In this document: positions 9,430 through 17,400 of the stretch, one piece after another
How positions within the stretch are numbered: the first letter of the stretch is position 1
Layout of the letters: every line of letters starts with the position of its first letter
Origin: Pseudocercospora fijiensis CIRAD86
Lineage: Eukaryota > Ascomycota > Dothideomycetes > Mycosphaerellales > Mycosphaerellaceae
Length of the DNA stretch: 19,881 bases
Direction: 5' to 3'
Assembly (NCBI RefSeq): GCF_000340215.1
Contig: NW_006921541.1
Span: forward strand, 3,859,775-3,879,655
Notes under the pieces: generated by a model
The model's input: only the letters and a program-made list of their open reading frames with translations
The model's database searches: none
What the model was told of the DNA's origin: nothing
Program-made: the position numbers and the translations under genes

Positions 9430-12400
9430 CTCGGCGCTCTAATTAGTTAGTTCGGATTCGGGCTTAGGTAGATCCGCTTCCGGCGGCGATGCCTACGATA
9501 GCATTATTACCGAGATTCGTATACTAGGTAGTCGTTATACTATTATGCTCGCTATCGCTTCGAGCATTCGTCTCCTTAGTATAGAGCCTAGAAACTAGCC
9601 TTATCGTACGGAGCGGCGCACCTCTAGATATAACCTATTTAAGCTATATTAACTTATAGCGCAGATTGCCGGTCTTATAACCGCGCTATAGCGTTTCCCG
9701 AAGAGCGCTTAGAAGTAGCAAGGATATCCTCGTAGGACTTGTAGCTAGTGTTTCCGATATAACTAGTAAATACGACTCGATTACCCTTCTAGTTAGCGAT
9801 AGTTCCTTCTAAGGAGCTATCGTCGCAGTTGCGCTAGACACCCTAGGTTATACGAGACTATAGACGACCTAGAATAATTAGCGTATTCGGGTTAGCGGCA
9901 ATCTAGAAGGTAAAGGAAAAGTATATGCCGAAGGCGTCTACTATAATATTATAGTAGGCACCTACTAGCGCAACCTCCCTATTTACTCCCTATATACTAA
10001 GGGAAATATCTCTGTTTATTAGTAGTCGGAGTTGTTTAGCCTAGCGCTTACTTATAATAAGTGACTCTAAACTATTATTAAGTATTGCTAGCAACTGCTA
10101 ACTATAGCTTCTAATAGTAACTTAAATATAGATAGCGGGAACGACGGCAAAGGAACGGGTAACTGCGGAAAGGTCTATATTATTAGGGATAGAGTAAAGT
10201 TCCTTAGGTCGAGGAGGTCCTACTCGACCGATTTATTAGCTAGTAAATCGGACAGCCTTAATAGAAACCGAAACCGAAGCAGAGTCGGTATTATTATTAT
10301 CCCCTCGGCCTATCTCCTTAATCCCCTCTTCGTTAGCATTATCGATAGTCTCCTAGCTCTCGTAGGTTACTAATTCGCCTTCTACTAACTCCTAGGCCCC
10401 TAAAAATTTAGGAAGGAACTATAGGGAAGAGACGTCGATATAGTCCTCTCGCCCCTATTTGCGTCGGAGGGCTATAAGGTCTTTTATAAAGGTAGTATCG
10501 TTAGGAATCTGGCTCTAGAATAGGTTAGTAGGCAAACCGTATACTAGAAGCTCTCCTATAGACACGTTAGACTTAAGGTCTAGGAACTATAAAGCCTAGA
10601 AGAGAGCATTTGCCTTTATATCGTAAGAGTTAGTAGGCCCGGCACTATACTTCTTTATATACCTATTAAAGCGAAAGCTCTTTAGGTCGGCTAACTTTCG
10701 TTTATAGGCCGGCGGGTTAGCTAGGCCTAGGGTACTACTAAGGTCGGTAGTAGCATCCTCTATATCGATATCCGGAGTCTCTAGAACCTCCGGAGAGGCT
10801 ATACTAGCTCGGGTTGTACGGTCTTTAGCTGTCTAGAGTGTCTTAGTCTTAGCGACTAATTCTCGCTATTTCTTAGCCTTATTAGCTGCCTGCTTCTTAA
10901 GTATCCTAGTAGGGGCTGCCGTACTAGGGCGGGTAGGGTTCTACGGGCTCTTGCCCTTACCTTAGGACTAGGTTTAGGACGACTAAGTTTAGGACCTTGT
11001 CGTAGCGTAGACATCTATACTGTTCTTAGTAACCGCGTAAACATTAGTAACTACGTCCGGGTCCTAAGACACAAAGTTGACTTTAATAGGCTTAGTAGTA
11101 CTATTACTACTCCGCTCCTTAACCTGTTTTGCTCTAACCTTCTAAGTTTCTCGTTTAGTAATAGCGGCGAGGGTACTATTCCTAGTATCCTTAAACTCGA
11201 TCTTACTACTATACTTCTTCTCTAGAAGACTCCTAAGTTAAGGCAGCTTCGGAGCTCTACGATCCTACTCGAAGTTAATCTTATCGCCGGTATCGGTATA
11301 GTAGAACCGACTATTTACTTATATAACGAGCTTCCTCTTAAGAAGCTCCTTCTAGATAGGGTAGTCTAATTGAATATATTTAAAACCGCCGCATATCTAG
11401 CACTTGCTATCTAAGTTAGAATAGATCTTCCGTATAGCGTAGACGTTAACTAAAGGGGCCTTAGGGTAGTTAGGATCGGAGACCTAGTAGACTAGTAGTA
11501 CATCCTTTAGTATACTAGTATTAAGGACCTCCCTAACTCGCTATAGTGCTTTCGTATTAAGGTTGAGCTAGGCTAGGGATTTAGCTAAGTCCGTAACGTC
11601 CTAAGAATGCTTAGTAATAGTAGGAGTTACGGTACTAGGACTACTTTGCGATTTAGGAAGAAACTTAAGCCCTCTAGTTCCCGAGGTATCGTTCCTTACC
11701 TAGGCTAGGTTATTTCGGTCCTCGCCGTAAATAAACTTCTTTATATCGGCGGAGCTATTAATGTCGTCCTTAATAGCCTCTAGGACCTCTTTGTACTTCC
11801 TAAAGGTCTCGGGATTAGCTTCGCTAAGCTTATAGCGACGGAAGATACGCTTAGCCGTAGACTACGGCAACCCTTTAAGGAGTAGCCTCGTTCTCTAAGA
11901 ATTCTCGAGGTCCTACTAGTCGATGCCGTCCGCTAACTTAACAAACTCGCGGACGTACTCCTTTAGGTCGTTATCTTCGGTACGCCTCTCTATATAGAGG
12001 TTCTTAAGCTACGTACGACTGCCTTTAATGCGACGGCTATCGCGATCCCGATACTCCCTTATAAAGGCCTGCTTAAAGACCTCCTAGTCGGTATTAGACT
12101 TGTCGTCCTTTTCTAGGTAGCTAACTAGGGTTCTAAGGGTTCGGTAAAGCTTAGTAATAGTAGTTCTCGTAAGGGACCGGACCTTGTACTAGTCCGACTC
12201 CTCTTCGAGTCCGTACTCGGCTAAGTTGTCCTTAAAGCGTTCTACGTACGCCGTAGCGTTCTACCCTTCGAACAAAGGGTTCCTACTGCTTCCTAGCTCT
12301 AGCGGGCGACGCCTATTCTAACGGAGAAGGTTAGTTTGCCCTTGAATTATCTTTATAACGACATTATAGAGGGCTTCGGGCGTAGAAGGCTCGACAGCCC

Positions 12401-12521
12401 CTAGTTCGATAGCGCTTATAACAACTAGTCGTCGCCTAATTTCTTCGTTAATAGGGTCCGGTAGGTTATTAGATTCCGAAGATTCCGCTAATTCGTAATA
12501 CTCGCTTTCGCTAGAGCTTAT
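9426..12521 (-). pseudogene. gag: Gag with aspartic protease domain (12.26-kb element), RIP-degraded
   Basis: The frame starts most plausibly at an ATA at 12521-12519 (ATG changed by RIP), reading (M)SSSESEYYELAES, and ends at TAA 9428-9426 inside palindrome copy 4, about 1031 codons. A capsid-like region is at about residues 120-260 (EVFKQAFIREYRDRDSRRIK, then DLKEYVREFVKLADGID and RLLLKGLP). A zinc knuckle is at residues 374-387 (11402-11361), now C-stop-I-C-GGFKYIQLDY: the His and last Cys positions read Tyr, as RIP of CAT and TGC would give. A protease-like domain is at about 800-900: LLAILNNSLESLI in place of the D-[STN]-G active site, later VDAFGIYFSF and NTLIILGR, the usual retropepsin ending. 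The C-terminal tail is basic (CYRRHRRRKRIYL). Gag packages the RNA; protease would mature it. Stops are TAG or TAA. Confidence 0.85.
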
Positions 12522-12640
12522 TCGATTATTATAAAGTAGTTAAAATGAAATGCTATAGGAAAGTGTTTTTAGTATATATTGTAGGTTTAGTTTGTTTCGA
12601 TATTGCTATACGAGAAAATAGTATACTAGGCTGTTTTCTT

Positions 12641-12667
12641 CTAATATTACCCCTAGGGTAGTATTAG
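12641..12667 (-). repeat. Junction palindrome copy 5 (leader, before gag)
   Basis: On the minus strand the left arm is CTAATACTACCC and the right arm GGGTAATATTAG with a TA centre (CCCTAGGG), the same centre as copy 2. It lies about 120 nt upstream of the inferred gag start, and no reading frame precedes it. Confidence 0.9.
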
Positions 12668-12672
12668 AGTTT

Positions 12673-12708
12673 AGCCTCCTAGGGGTCGCCTATACACCCC
12701 TAGGAGCT
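12673..12708. repeat. Leader hairpin next to palindrome copy 5
   Basis: Plus-strand AGCCTCCTAGGGGT (12673-12686) and ACCCCTAGGAGCT (12696-12708) are inverted repeats differing by one bulged C, with a 9-nt loop. Each arm contains CCTAGG, itself a palindrome and close to the centre of copy 5. It could be an RNA dimerisation or packaging hairpin. Confidence 0.6.
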
Positions 12709-13300
12709 AAGTTTAGTATTAGACGAAAGCCGCTCGGAGGGAGAGACTACAATCTCTATTTATACCTAGATCCTAGAAACTAGCTCGTATCTCCTTTAGC
12801 TAGGTAGGGGGGGGGCGGGGACTTTCTTTTTCTAGTAGAAGGCTAAGCACTATCCGAACGAGGTAGCGAATCCCGAAACAGTCTATCCGGTTAATAGGGG
12901 AACTGTCTAGGTATCCGACCTGTAATCTAGAAATTGCTATCGTATAGATAGTCTTAGCAAACTAAGTAAGGCCGATAGGTAATTAGTCTATCTCCTCCTT
13001 AGGCGGGGCTTATCTCGAGTAAGCGGTACTAAATAGGTCTCCGACCCGGAGCCGAGTCCTTAGAAGCTAGCTATAGTTATAGACTAGGCCCTAAGCTGTA
13101 ACAGTCCTAAGGGTTTGTAGCTTTTCGGGGTTAAAGCGATGCCCTCGTTAAGAGGTTTCTCTGCTTGTCGTAACGGCCCCTTAAGATACTTCGGTATCGT
13201 CCGTATCGTAGGCTCTTATCGTACCCTCGCTTCGGTTATAGCTATTCGTGCCTAGAGACTACCTTTAACATACCCGAACCTGTTAGATATAAAGAGATAG

Positions 13301-13318
13301 CCCCACCTTCGGCTCTAA
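13301..13318 (-). other. Primer-binding-site candidate of the 12.26-kb element
   Basis: Directly after the 5' LTR the minus strand reads TTAGAGCCGAAGGTGGGG. If TAG is a RIP form of TGG, this becomes a normal tRNA primer site starting TGG one base after the LTR, complementary to a tRNA ending in CUUCGGCUCCA. I cannot say which tRNA. Confidence 0.5.
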
Positions 13319-13597
13319 TAAAGGACGGAAACTAATACTACTACTACTACTCGTAGCAATAGTATAGGCTACCGAGGGTAACATAACCTATAGCAATATA
13401 GGCAGCTATGTTTAGCAAGATAGGATAACGAGACTATCGCTTAGGCTAATAACTAGAGCCCTGCAATATAGGTATTATAGAAGTGTAATATAAACAATAT
13501 GCTATACGAGGTTAATAATCTGTCTACTCTATAGAAGGAGGCCTCTTATATAGGCTCAAAACTGGCCTATAGGTATAGGGCCGGTTACTAGCTAATA
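13319..13597 (-). repeat. 5' LTR of the 12.26-kb element
   Basis: This is the 279-bp partner of 1338-1616. Seven of the 12 differences are C-to-T or G-to-A changes on this copy and five are on the other, all at CpA or TpG. It includes an (ACT)5 run near its 3' end (minus-strand sense) and a TATA box, so the promoter lies here. Because all divergence looks RIP-driven, LTR divergence cannot date the insertion. Confidence 0.95.
13544..13552 (-). promoter_or_regulatory. TATA box in the 5' LTR
   Basis: On the minus strand GCCTATATAAGAGGCC surrounds a consensus TATATAAG, about 45-54 bases from the LTR's 5' end. It is identical in both LTRs (left copy around 1564-1572) despite the RIP damage. Transcription would start about 30 nt downstream, implying a very short U3. 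Confidence 0.65.
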
Positions 13598-13601
13598 CTA
13601 G
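13598..13601. repeat. Target-site duplication CTAG, right copy
   Basis: CTAG follows the 5' LTR and matches 1334-1337. The LINE reading frame resumes in phase on this side. Confidence 0.75.
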
Positions 13602-13990
13602 GGTTTTTAGTTAGGTACTACTTCTTAAGTCTAGTAGTAGGTTGTATATATAGTAGACTTAGAGTGTGCCTTAGGATGTCTCTACTTAAACTAATATTAG
13701 GTCCCTATCCTCCTATAGTATAGCCTACTAGGTTTCTGTATCTATCTCTTTACTAATATAGATGCATGTCCTTAGGGCTCCCTAGTTATAGATAATTAGG
13801 TAGTATCTTAGGTCTTTAACTGTTGCTAGTCTCTTTGTATATAGGTTGAGCTAGGGCTCTTAGATTGCAATAATGTAATATTCTTTTAGGTTTAGTGCTT
13901 AAAGGAAGCTCCTCTGTACCTTGTCTTTGCTCTTATTAATATTGTACTATATAATGTTTAGTAATATTGCAATGTTTATTAGGTTTTATC
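13598..13990 (-). pseudogene. Tad1-like LINE ORF2, N-terminal endonuclease part, RIP-degraded
   Basis: The minus-strand frame reads NIAILLNII-stop-YNINKSKDKVQ, then IIAI-stop-EP-stop-LNLYTKRLATVKDL, matching the start of a LINE EEP endonuclease (..QYNV.KS..., .I.AIQEPW.N). It ends STOP-LKTL at the insertion point, where joining to 1337 continues ERLPRVI and LLRDFN. The probable start is an ATA near 13975 that was ATG before RIP. The frame is not shifted, only stopped by TAG and TAA. The endonuclease nicks target DNA for target-primed reverse transcription. The LTR element inserted within this domain. Confidence 0.85.
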
Positions 13991-14125
13991 TATATTATTT
14001 CCCTATAAGTTTTCCTTTAGTCTTCCCTTACTTTAGACTAATATTTGACTAAGCTTTATCTGCCCTGCTTCCTTTCCTATAATATTAAGGTATCTTAGTC
14101 TCCCTAGTTGCTAGTATAGGCGGGA
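13991..14125 (-). pseudogene. Possible LINE ORF1 3' end
   Basis: Upstream of ORF2 on the minus strand a frame reads AYTSN-stop-GD-stop-DTLIL-stop-ERKQGR and continues KVREDQRKTYREII into the ORF2 start. This charged stretch would suit the C-terminus of a LINE ORF1, but no zinc knuckle can be confirmed. Sequence character changes near 14125, which may be the LINE edge. Confidence 0.35.
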
Positions 14126-14440
14126 CGAGTAGGTCGTAGGTAGAGGTACATATATAGGGAACTGTATACTATAGGCCTAGTACTTAGTAGACTACGAGGG
14201 GTCGGCGTAGTATTATATACTTCGAAGGGAAGGGGTTATAAATATTAAAGAGAAGAGAACGGCCGTAGGAAAGGCTATATTACAGCTAGATTAGGTACAT
14301 TTCCTATAGCCTTCTTGCTATGTGTTATCGTAGCTGTATCTCCTTATATTGCGTATATGTATGTATTTCGATTATAAAGGTAGGTATATATATTCTAAGG
14401 TACAAAAATAGGGGAAGAGGGTACAAGTAGGCACACCTGT
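14126..14440. other. Unassigned AT-rich stretch
   Basis: Nothing recognisable is coded here. It contains TTATAAATATTAAAGAG (14237-14253), TATA-like on the plus strand, and a short inverted repeat (AGGCTATA and TATAGCCT flanking about 14272-14318). It could be a solo LTR or transposon end, but I found no defined termini. Confidence 0.3.
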
Positions 14441-15100
14441 ACTAAGCCGGGTTTCCCTACTACATTTTCCCTCCCGGACTAAGAAGTCTGCCCTTAGACT
14501 AACGCTTCCTTACCTCCCGGACTGAAAAACCTCAAACACGTAAAGAAACTAAACCGACTATCCTATAACGGTATCCTAGCTAGCTAGCTGCTATACCCTA
14601 TTACTTATTTCTTTCTACTACGAGTCGCTAGTCTACTATAGTTACCTCTACGGCCCTAGCCGCTATAATTGCCTCCTCGCCCCTGCTAGTTAAATTAGTC
14701 GATAAGAGCCTAGGTCCGCGTCGCCTTAGCCCGTATATCCTAGCGGGTCTGTCGCTTATTCGGATTAGCTATAGGGTTCGTAGGCTGCTTTAAAGAAGAT
14801 AGCTAAGGAGGCTGTTTCTTAGGGGTACTAAGCTACTAGAAGTTAACGTTTAGGAGTACTCTACTAGGAGTAGAGACCTTCGAAGCGTAGGTAGCAGATT
14901 TCGCTAAAGGGGCGCTAGACTACCGCTAGTTAGTAGGAAGGTCTGCCTTACTAGGTTCCTATTAGTATATAAATCCCTAGCCTCCCTAGTTAAACTCCTC
15001 CCTAGCGTTAGGCGCAGGCTAATATTAGTAGAAATTATCCTAGTTTAGGCGTATATACCGATCTCCGCTATTGTTTAGGATGCAACTCTAGTCTTTTAAA
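14440..15100 (-). pseudogene. Possible reading frame with RG-rich segment, unidentified, interrupted by element 2
   Basis: One minus-strand frame looks coding despite TAG and TAA stops: SCILNNSGDRYIRLN near 15080, PAPNAREEFN, SSAPLAKSATYASKVSTPSR (about 14920), KQPTNPIANPNKRQTR (about 14770), then GRGGNYSG and GRRGNYSRLATRSRKK (about 14690-14620). The Arg-Gly segment would suit RNA or nucleic-acid binding. The frame is still open where the LTR begins (15106), so the plus-strand element may have inserted into it. It could belong to a LINE ORF1, another transposon, or a host gene damaged by RIP. Bases 14420-14560 keep more CpA and TpG than their surroundings and hold two copies of CTCCCGGACT (14471, 14514). 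Confidence 0.35.
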
Positions 15101-15106
15101 GACTAT

Positions 15107-15452
15107 TGTTACGGATCTAATTGGTTAGAGTCCTTACATGATCTTAGAGCGACGCTAAGACTAGTAGGCTAAGCTGTCGCTCTATCTTACTAGGAGCGAC
15201 AGGAGCGGTCGAGAGCGACAGCGTCGCTTACGTCGCTTACGACTATAGACAAGATATCTCCTTTGTATTTAGGAACGCCGGAATGCCCTTATAGCTCGAG
15301 GCGTTCAACTTATGTTACCTACTTACTAATTGGAATTACCTTTGTACTAATTATTCTGTCTCTACCTCCCGCTTATATTAGCCTCTCTAAAGAAGCCTCG
15401 GCTTGCACGTAATAAGAAGTCACCTAACGATCTGTCGCGAGTAACCGTAACA
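15107..15452 (+). repeat. 5' LTR of the second element
   Basis: The 346-bp LTR is bounded by TGTTACGG and CCGTAACA, a perfect 8-bp inverted terminal repeat with canonical TG...CA ends. Only one copy is in the window, so the boundary rests on these termini and on the adjoining primer site and gag. TATTTA at 15266-15271 lies about 30 nt before the predicted RNA start near 15300. Confidence 0.8.
15148..15237. promoter_or_regulatory. Cluster of AGCGAC/GTCGCT motifs in the LTR
   Basis: Six copies of one hexamer lie within 90 bp: AGCGAC at 15148, 15195 and 15214, and its complement GTCGCT at 15176, 15223 and 15232. The cluster lies in the presumed U3, upstream of the inferred RNA start, so it may be a set of transcription-factor sites or foldable repeats. 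Confidence 0.45.
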
Positions 15453-15454
15453 CT

Positions 15455-15463
15455 TTGAACGCC
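15455..15463 (+). other. Self-priming primer-binding site
   Basis: TTGAACGCC, three bases after the LTR, is the exact complement of GGCGTTCAA at 15300-15308 inside the LTR. In Tf1 of Schizosaccharomyces pombe the 5' end of the RNA folds back on such a site and primes its own reverse transcription. The sequence does not start with TGG, so a tRNA primer is unlikely. Confidence 0.6.
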
Positions 15464-15469
15464 CTTAGG

Positions 15470-17400
15470 ATGAGTGCCTTATTACAAGTCGGAAGGGGAA
15501 CTCCCGCCCCTAGCGAGATAGGCAGTACTCGACGTACTACCTCTAGTACTAGCAATGCACTCGGAACCTATACCGGAAACGATTCTCTTAAGATCGGAAA
15601 GCTAGACTTTTATTACGGCGACTAAGACAAATTCGATACCTAGGTTAGCTAGATAGATATGTATTTCATGTTCAACTAAGTTTAAGATAACTTAAAGCTA
15701 GTCTTCGTAACGACGTTTATGCGAGGCAGGGCTCAGCATTAGGTTAAACTATTTCTTAGGACCTATCTAGATAGCAACGGGACCGACAATTCGGATAGAA
15801 TCTTCGTAAGCTACGAAAATCTCAAGCGTGCGATAAAGAAGGTCTTTAGATCTTCTAACGAAGTTGCTACCGCAGTTAGGGTCATCTAACATTTGACTTA
15901 GAAGGGGTTATATGCCGATTACGCCGCCAAATTTTAGGAATACGCCTAACTTACGGATTAGGACGACGAAGCTCTTATAACAATATATCGGCGAGGTCTT
16001 AAGGACAACGTTAAAGACGAGCTTATGCGCAACGGTAGAAAAATAGATAATATAGGAACATTAGTTAAGGTTACGATCGATCTCGACGATAGGCTCTACG
16101 AACGAGCTTTAGAACGACGTTACGATTCTAAGACTTCTAGAAAAGCTAGTTATACTCCTAGATACGATAATAGACGAAACTACAGTACCTACGATAAACC
16201 AAAAGGGAACAACTACTACGGTACGCAACTAATAGAGCTAGACGCTACCTAGAAGGGTCGAGTAATTAAAGGAAGAAAAGGCAAGAGTTCGCCTAAGAAA
16301 GTAGGAAGATTGACTTGCTATACGTATAGCAAGGAAGGCTATATAGCACGGAACTGCCGCGGCAAGAATATAGTGCGACGCGAACAGTTTAATATAATGC
16401 AACGAAAGGACTCGGGCAGAGAAGGCTACCGAATAGTAGTAGAGCTATACTCTATTAATAACGCGCCGAGGACCTACGTAGAGGTCGTAAAGGAAGAGCT
16501 ACGACAAATCTATATAATAGCACGACGACAAGAACCCGTATATAGAGCCCTTTACTAGAGATTCTATTACGACGACTAATGCTAAATTCATTATTCTGCT
16601 AAAGTAGAAGCAGGATTTTTCCCTTAGATTAGGCGACTCGTACGAGAAGATGCGAAATCCTAGTTAGAAGAAGAAACGATTAATGAATCTTGCTTAGATG
16701 CCGACGATAAAGAAAACCGAGATCCGGAAGCTTTATTCCCTCCCGGGGAGGAGTTAGGAGCTATCCTAGAAGTACCGGAGTCCCCTTAGCAAGAGGAGGA
16801 ACAGCAAGAAGATTCAGAAGGAAGTCTAGATACCGAGGAAGAAACTACGAATAAAGAAAGTGAAGACGAATTCGGGATTAACGACGATACGATCCTTACG
16901 TTCACAATAGATACACCTATAGCAGCGCGAATAATCGCCTTGCATCTAGTACGCAAATACGAGGAAATGTTTCTAAAGGTTAACGGACAACGGAAGGTCG
17001 ATCCTATCCAATTTGATTATTTCTAGATAAGCTTACGGGCAAAATTCTAGAATCACCCCCGGATACCTATAGACTATACGTACTATAACTTTATTACGGA
17101 GCGAGTACCGATAGGAAGCACAATTACGCCCTACGGATACGTCCTACCCGACGAAAGGACGATTATTACTTAAGATATGCGTTAGACGGTTTAGCGATTA
17201 AATCAGCAATACCGAAAGGCTATAGCAGCGTAGGGACAAGATGTATATAACGATATCCTCGAGGAAAAATTATATGCCGAAGAAGTACGAACGGTAGGAC
17301 TACGGATCCGTAACTAGTTAGAATAACGTTAGGCTACTAATTAGTCGGGAAACGGACCAACTCTCTAGATTAGAGCGTTCTAAGAGAGTTCCTTAATACC
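15470..17400 (+). pseudogene. gag: Gag of the second element, RIP-degraded
   Basis: The start ATG at 15470 lies only 17 bases after the LTR (MSALLQVGRGTPAPSEIG..). The frame continues through a capsid region (KIGKLDFYYGD, FVTTFMRGRAQ, YENLKRAIKKVFRSSNE, DELMRNGRKIDNIGTLVKVT) and a basic linker to a zinc knuckle at 16316-16357, C-Y-T-Y-SKEGYIARNC, with the second Cys and the His now Tyr. An acidic Glu-rich stretch follows (16680-16870), then a conserved-looking domain with NHPRIPIDYTYYNFITERVP and PIGSTITPYGYVLPDERTI (about 17045-17165). Only two sub-stretches are free of stops (16025-16252, 16310-16558); the remaining stops are TAG or TAA. The protease lies in the -1 frame, so Gag and Pol overlap or switch phase at about 17300-17440; no slippery site is obvious. 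Confidence 0.8.

Larger units (their letters stand above)
12522..13318 (-). other. Long 5' leader of the 12.26-kb element
   Basis: This roughly 800-nt stretch lies between the 5' LTR and gag. It carries junction palindrome copy 5, a strong hairpin at 12673-12708, a partial palindrome half-site near 12710-12724, and a C-rich tract (plus-strand G run 12807-12820). I see no convincing coding frame. Retroelement leaders hold packaging, dimerisation and translation signals, and the structured end next to gag would suit such a role, but that is inference. Confidence 0.55.
1338..13597 (-). mobile_element. Complete 12.26-kb Ty3/gypsy LTR retrotransposon with an extra ORF, RIP-inactivated, nested in a LINE
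   Basis: Two 279-bp direct repeats bound the element and are flanked by CTAG. In minus-strand order it carries: 5' LTR, primer-site candidate, a leader of about 800 nt, Gag with a CCHC-type knuckle and an aspartic protease, RT-RNase H-integrase, a possible small module, ORF3 of about 912 codons, 3' untranslated region, polypurine tract and 3' LTR. Domain order RT-RH-IN places it in Ty3/gypsy (Metaviridae). The RT block with FSGYD...P and FLNDIG...KGP is a divergent fungal lineage that I know only as unclassified gypsy-like polyproteins. At 12.26 kb it is about twice the usual fungal gypsy length; ORF3 and long spacers explain the excess. Every coding frame is peppered with TAG or TAA but shows no frameshift that I detected. 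Confidence 0.9.

Noticed and set aside
1724..12667. CRISPR array or tandem repeat
   Set aside because: The five copies are spaced hundreds to thousands of bases apart with coding frames between, and the sequence is fungal.
13301..13460. Self-priming for the 12.26-kb element (TAGAGCC after the LTR, GGCTCTA inside the LTR)
   Set aside because: Only 7 nt match, the LTR segment lies well downstream of the start expected from the TATA box, and the match depends on a base probably changed by RIP.
14576..14590. TAGC repeat run
   Set aside because: Too short, and TAG-rich strings are expected under RIP.
15089..15105. 17-bp palindrome (TAGTCTTT, T, AAAGACTA) directly before the second LTR
   Set aside because: It may have favoured insertion, but without the 3' flank or other sites it cannot be separated from chance.
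16025..16558. Two short plus-strand open stretches as separate genes
   Set aside because: Both lie in the same frame as the Gag starting at 15470 and are separated only by RIP-type stops.
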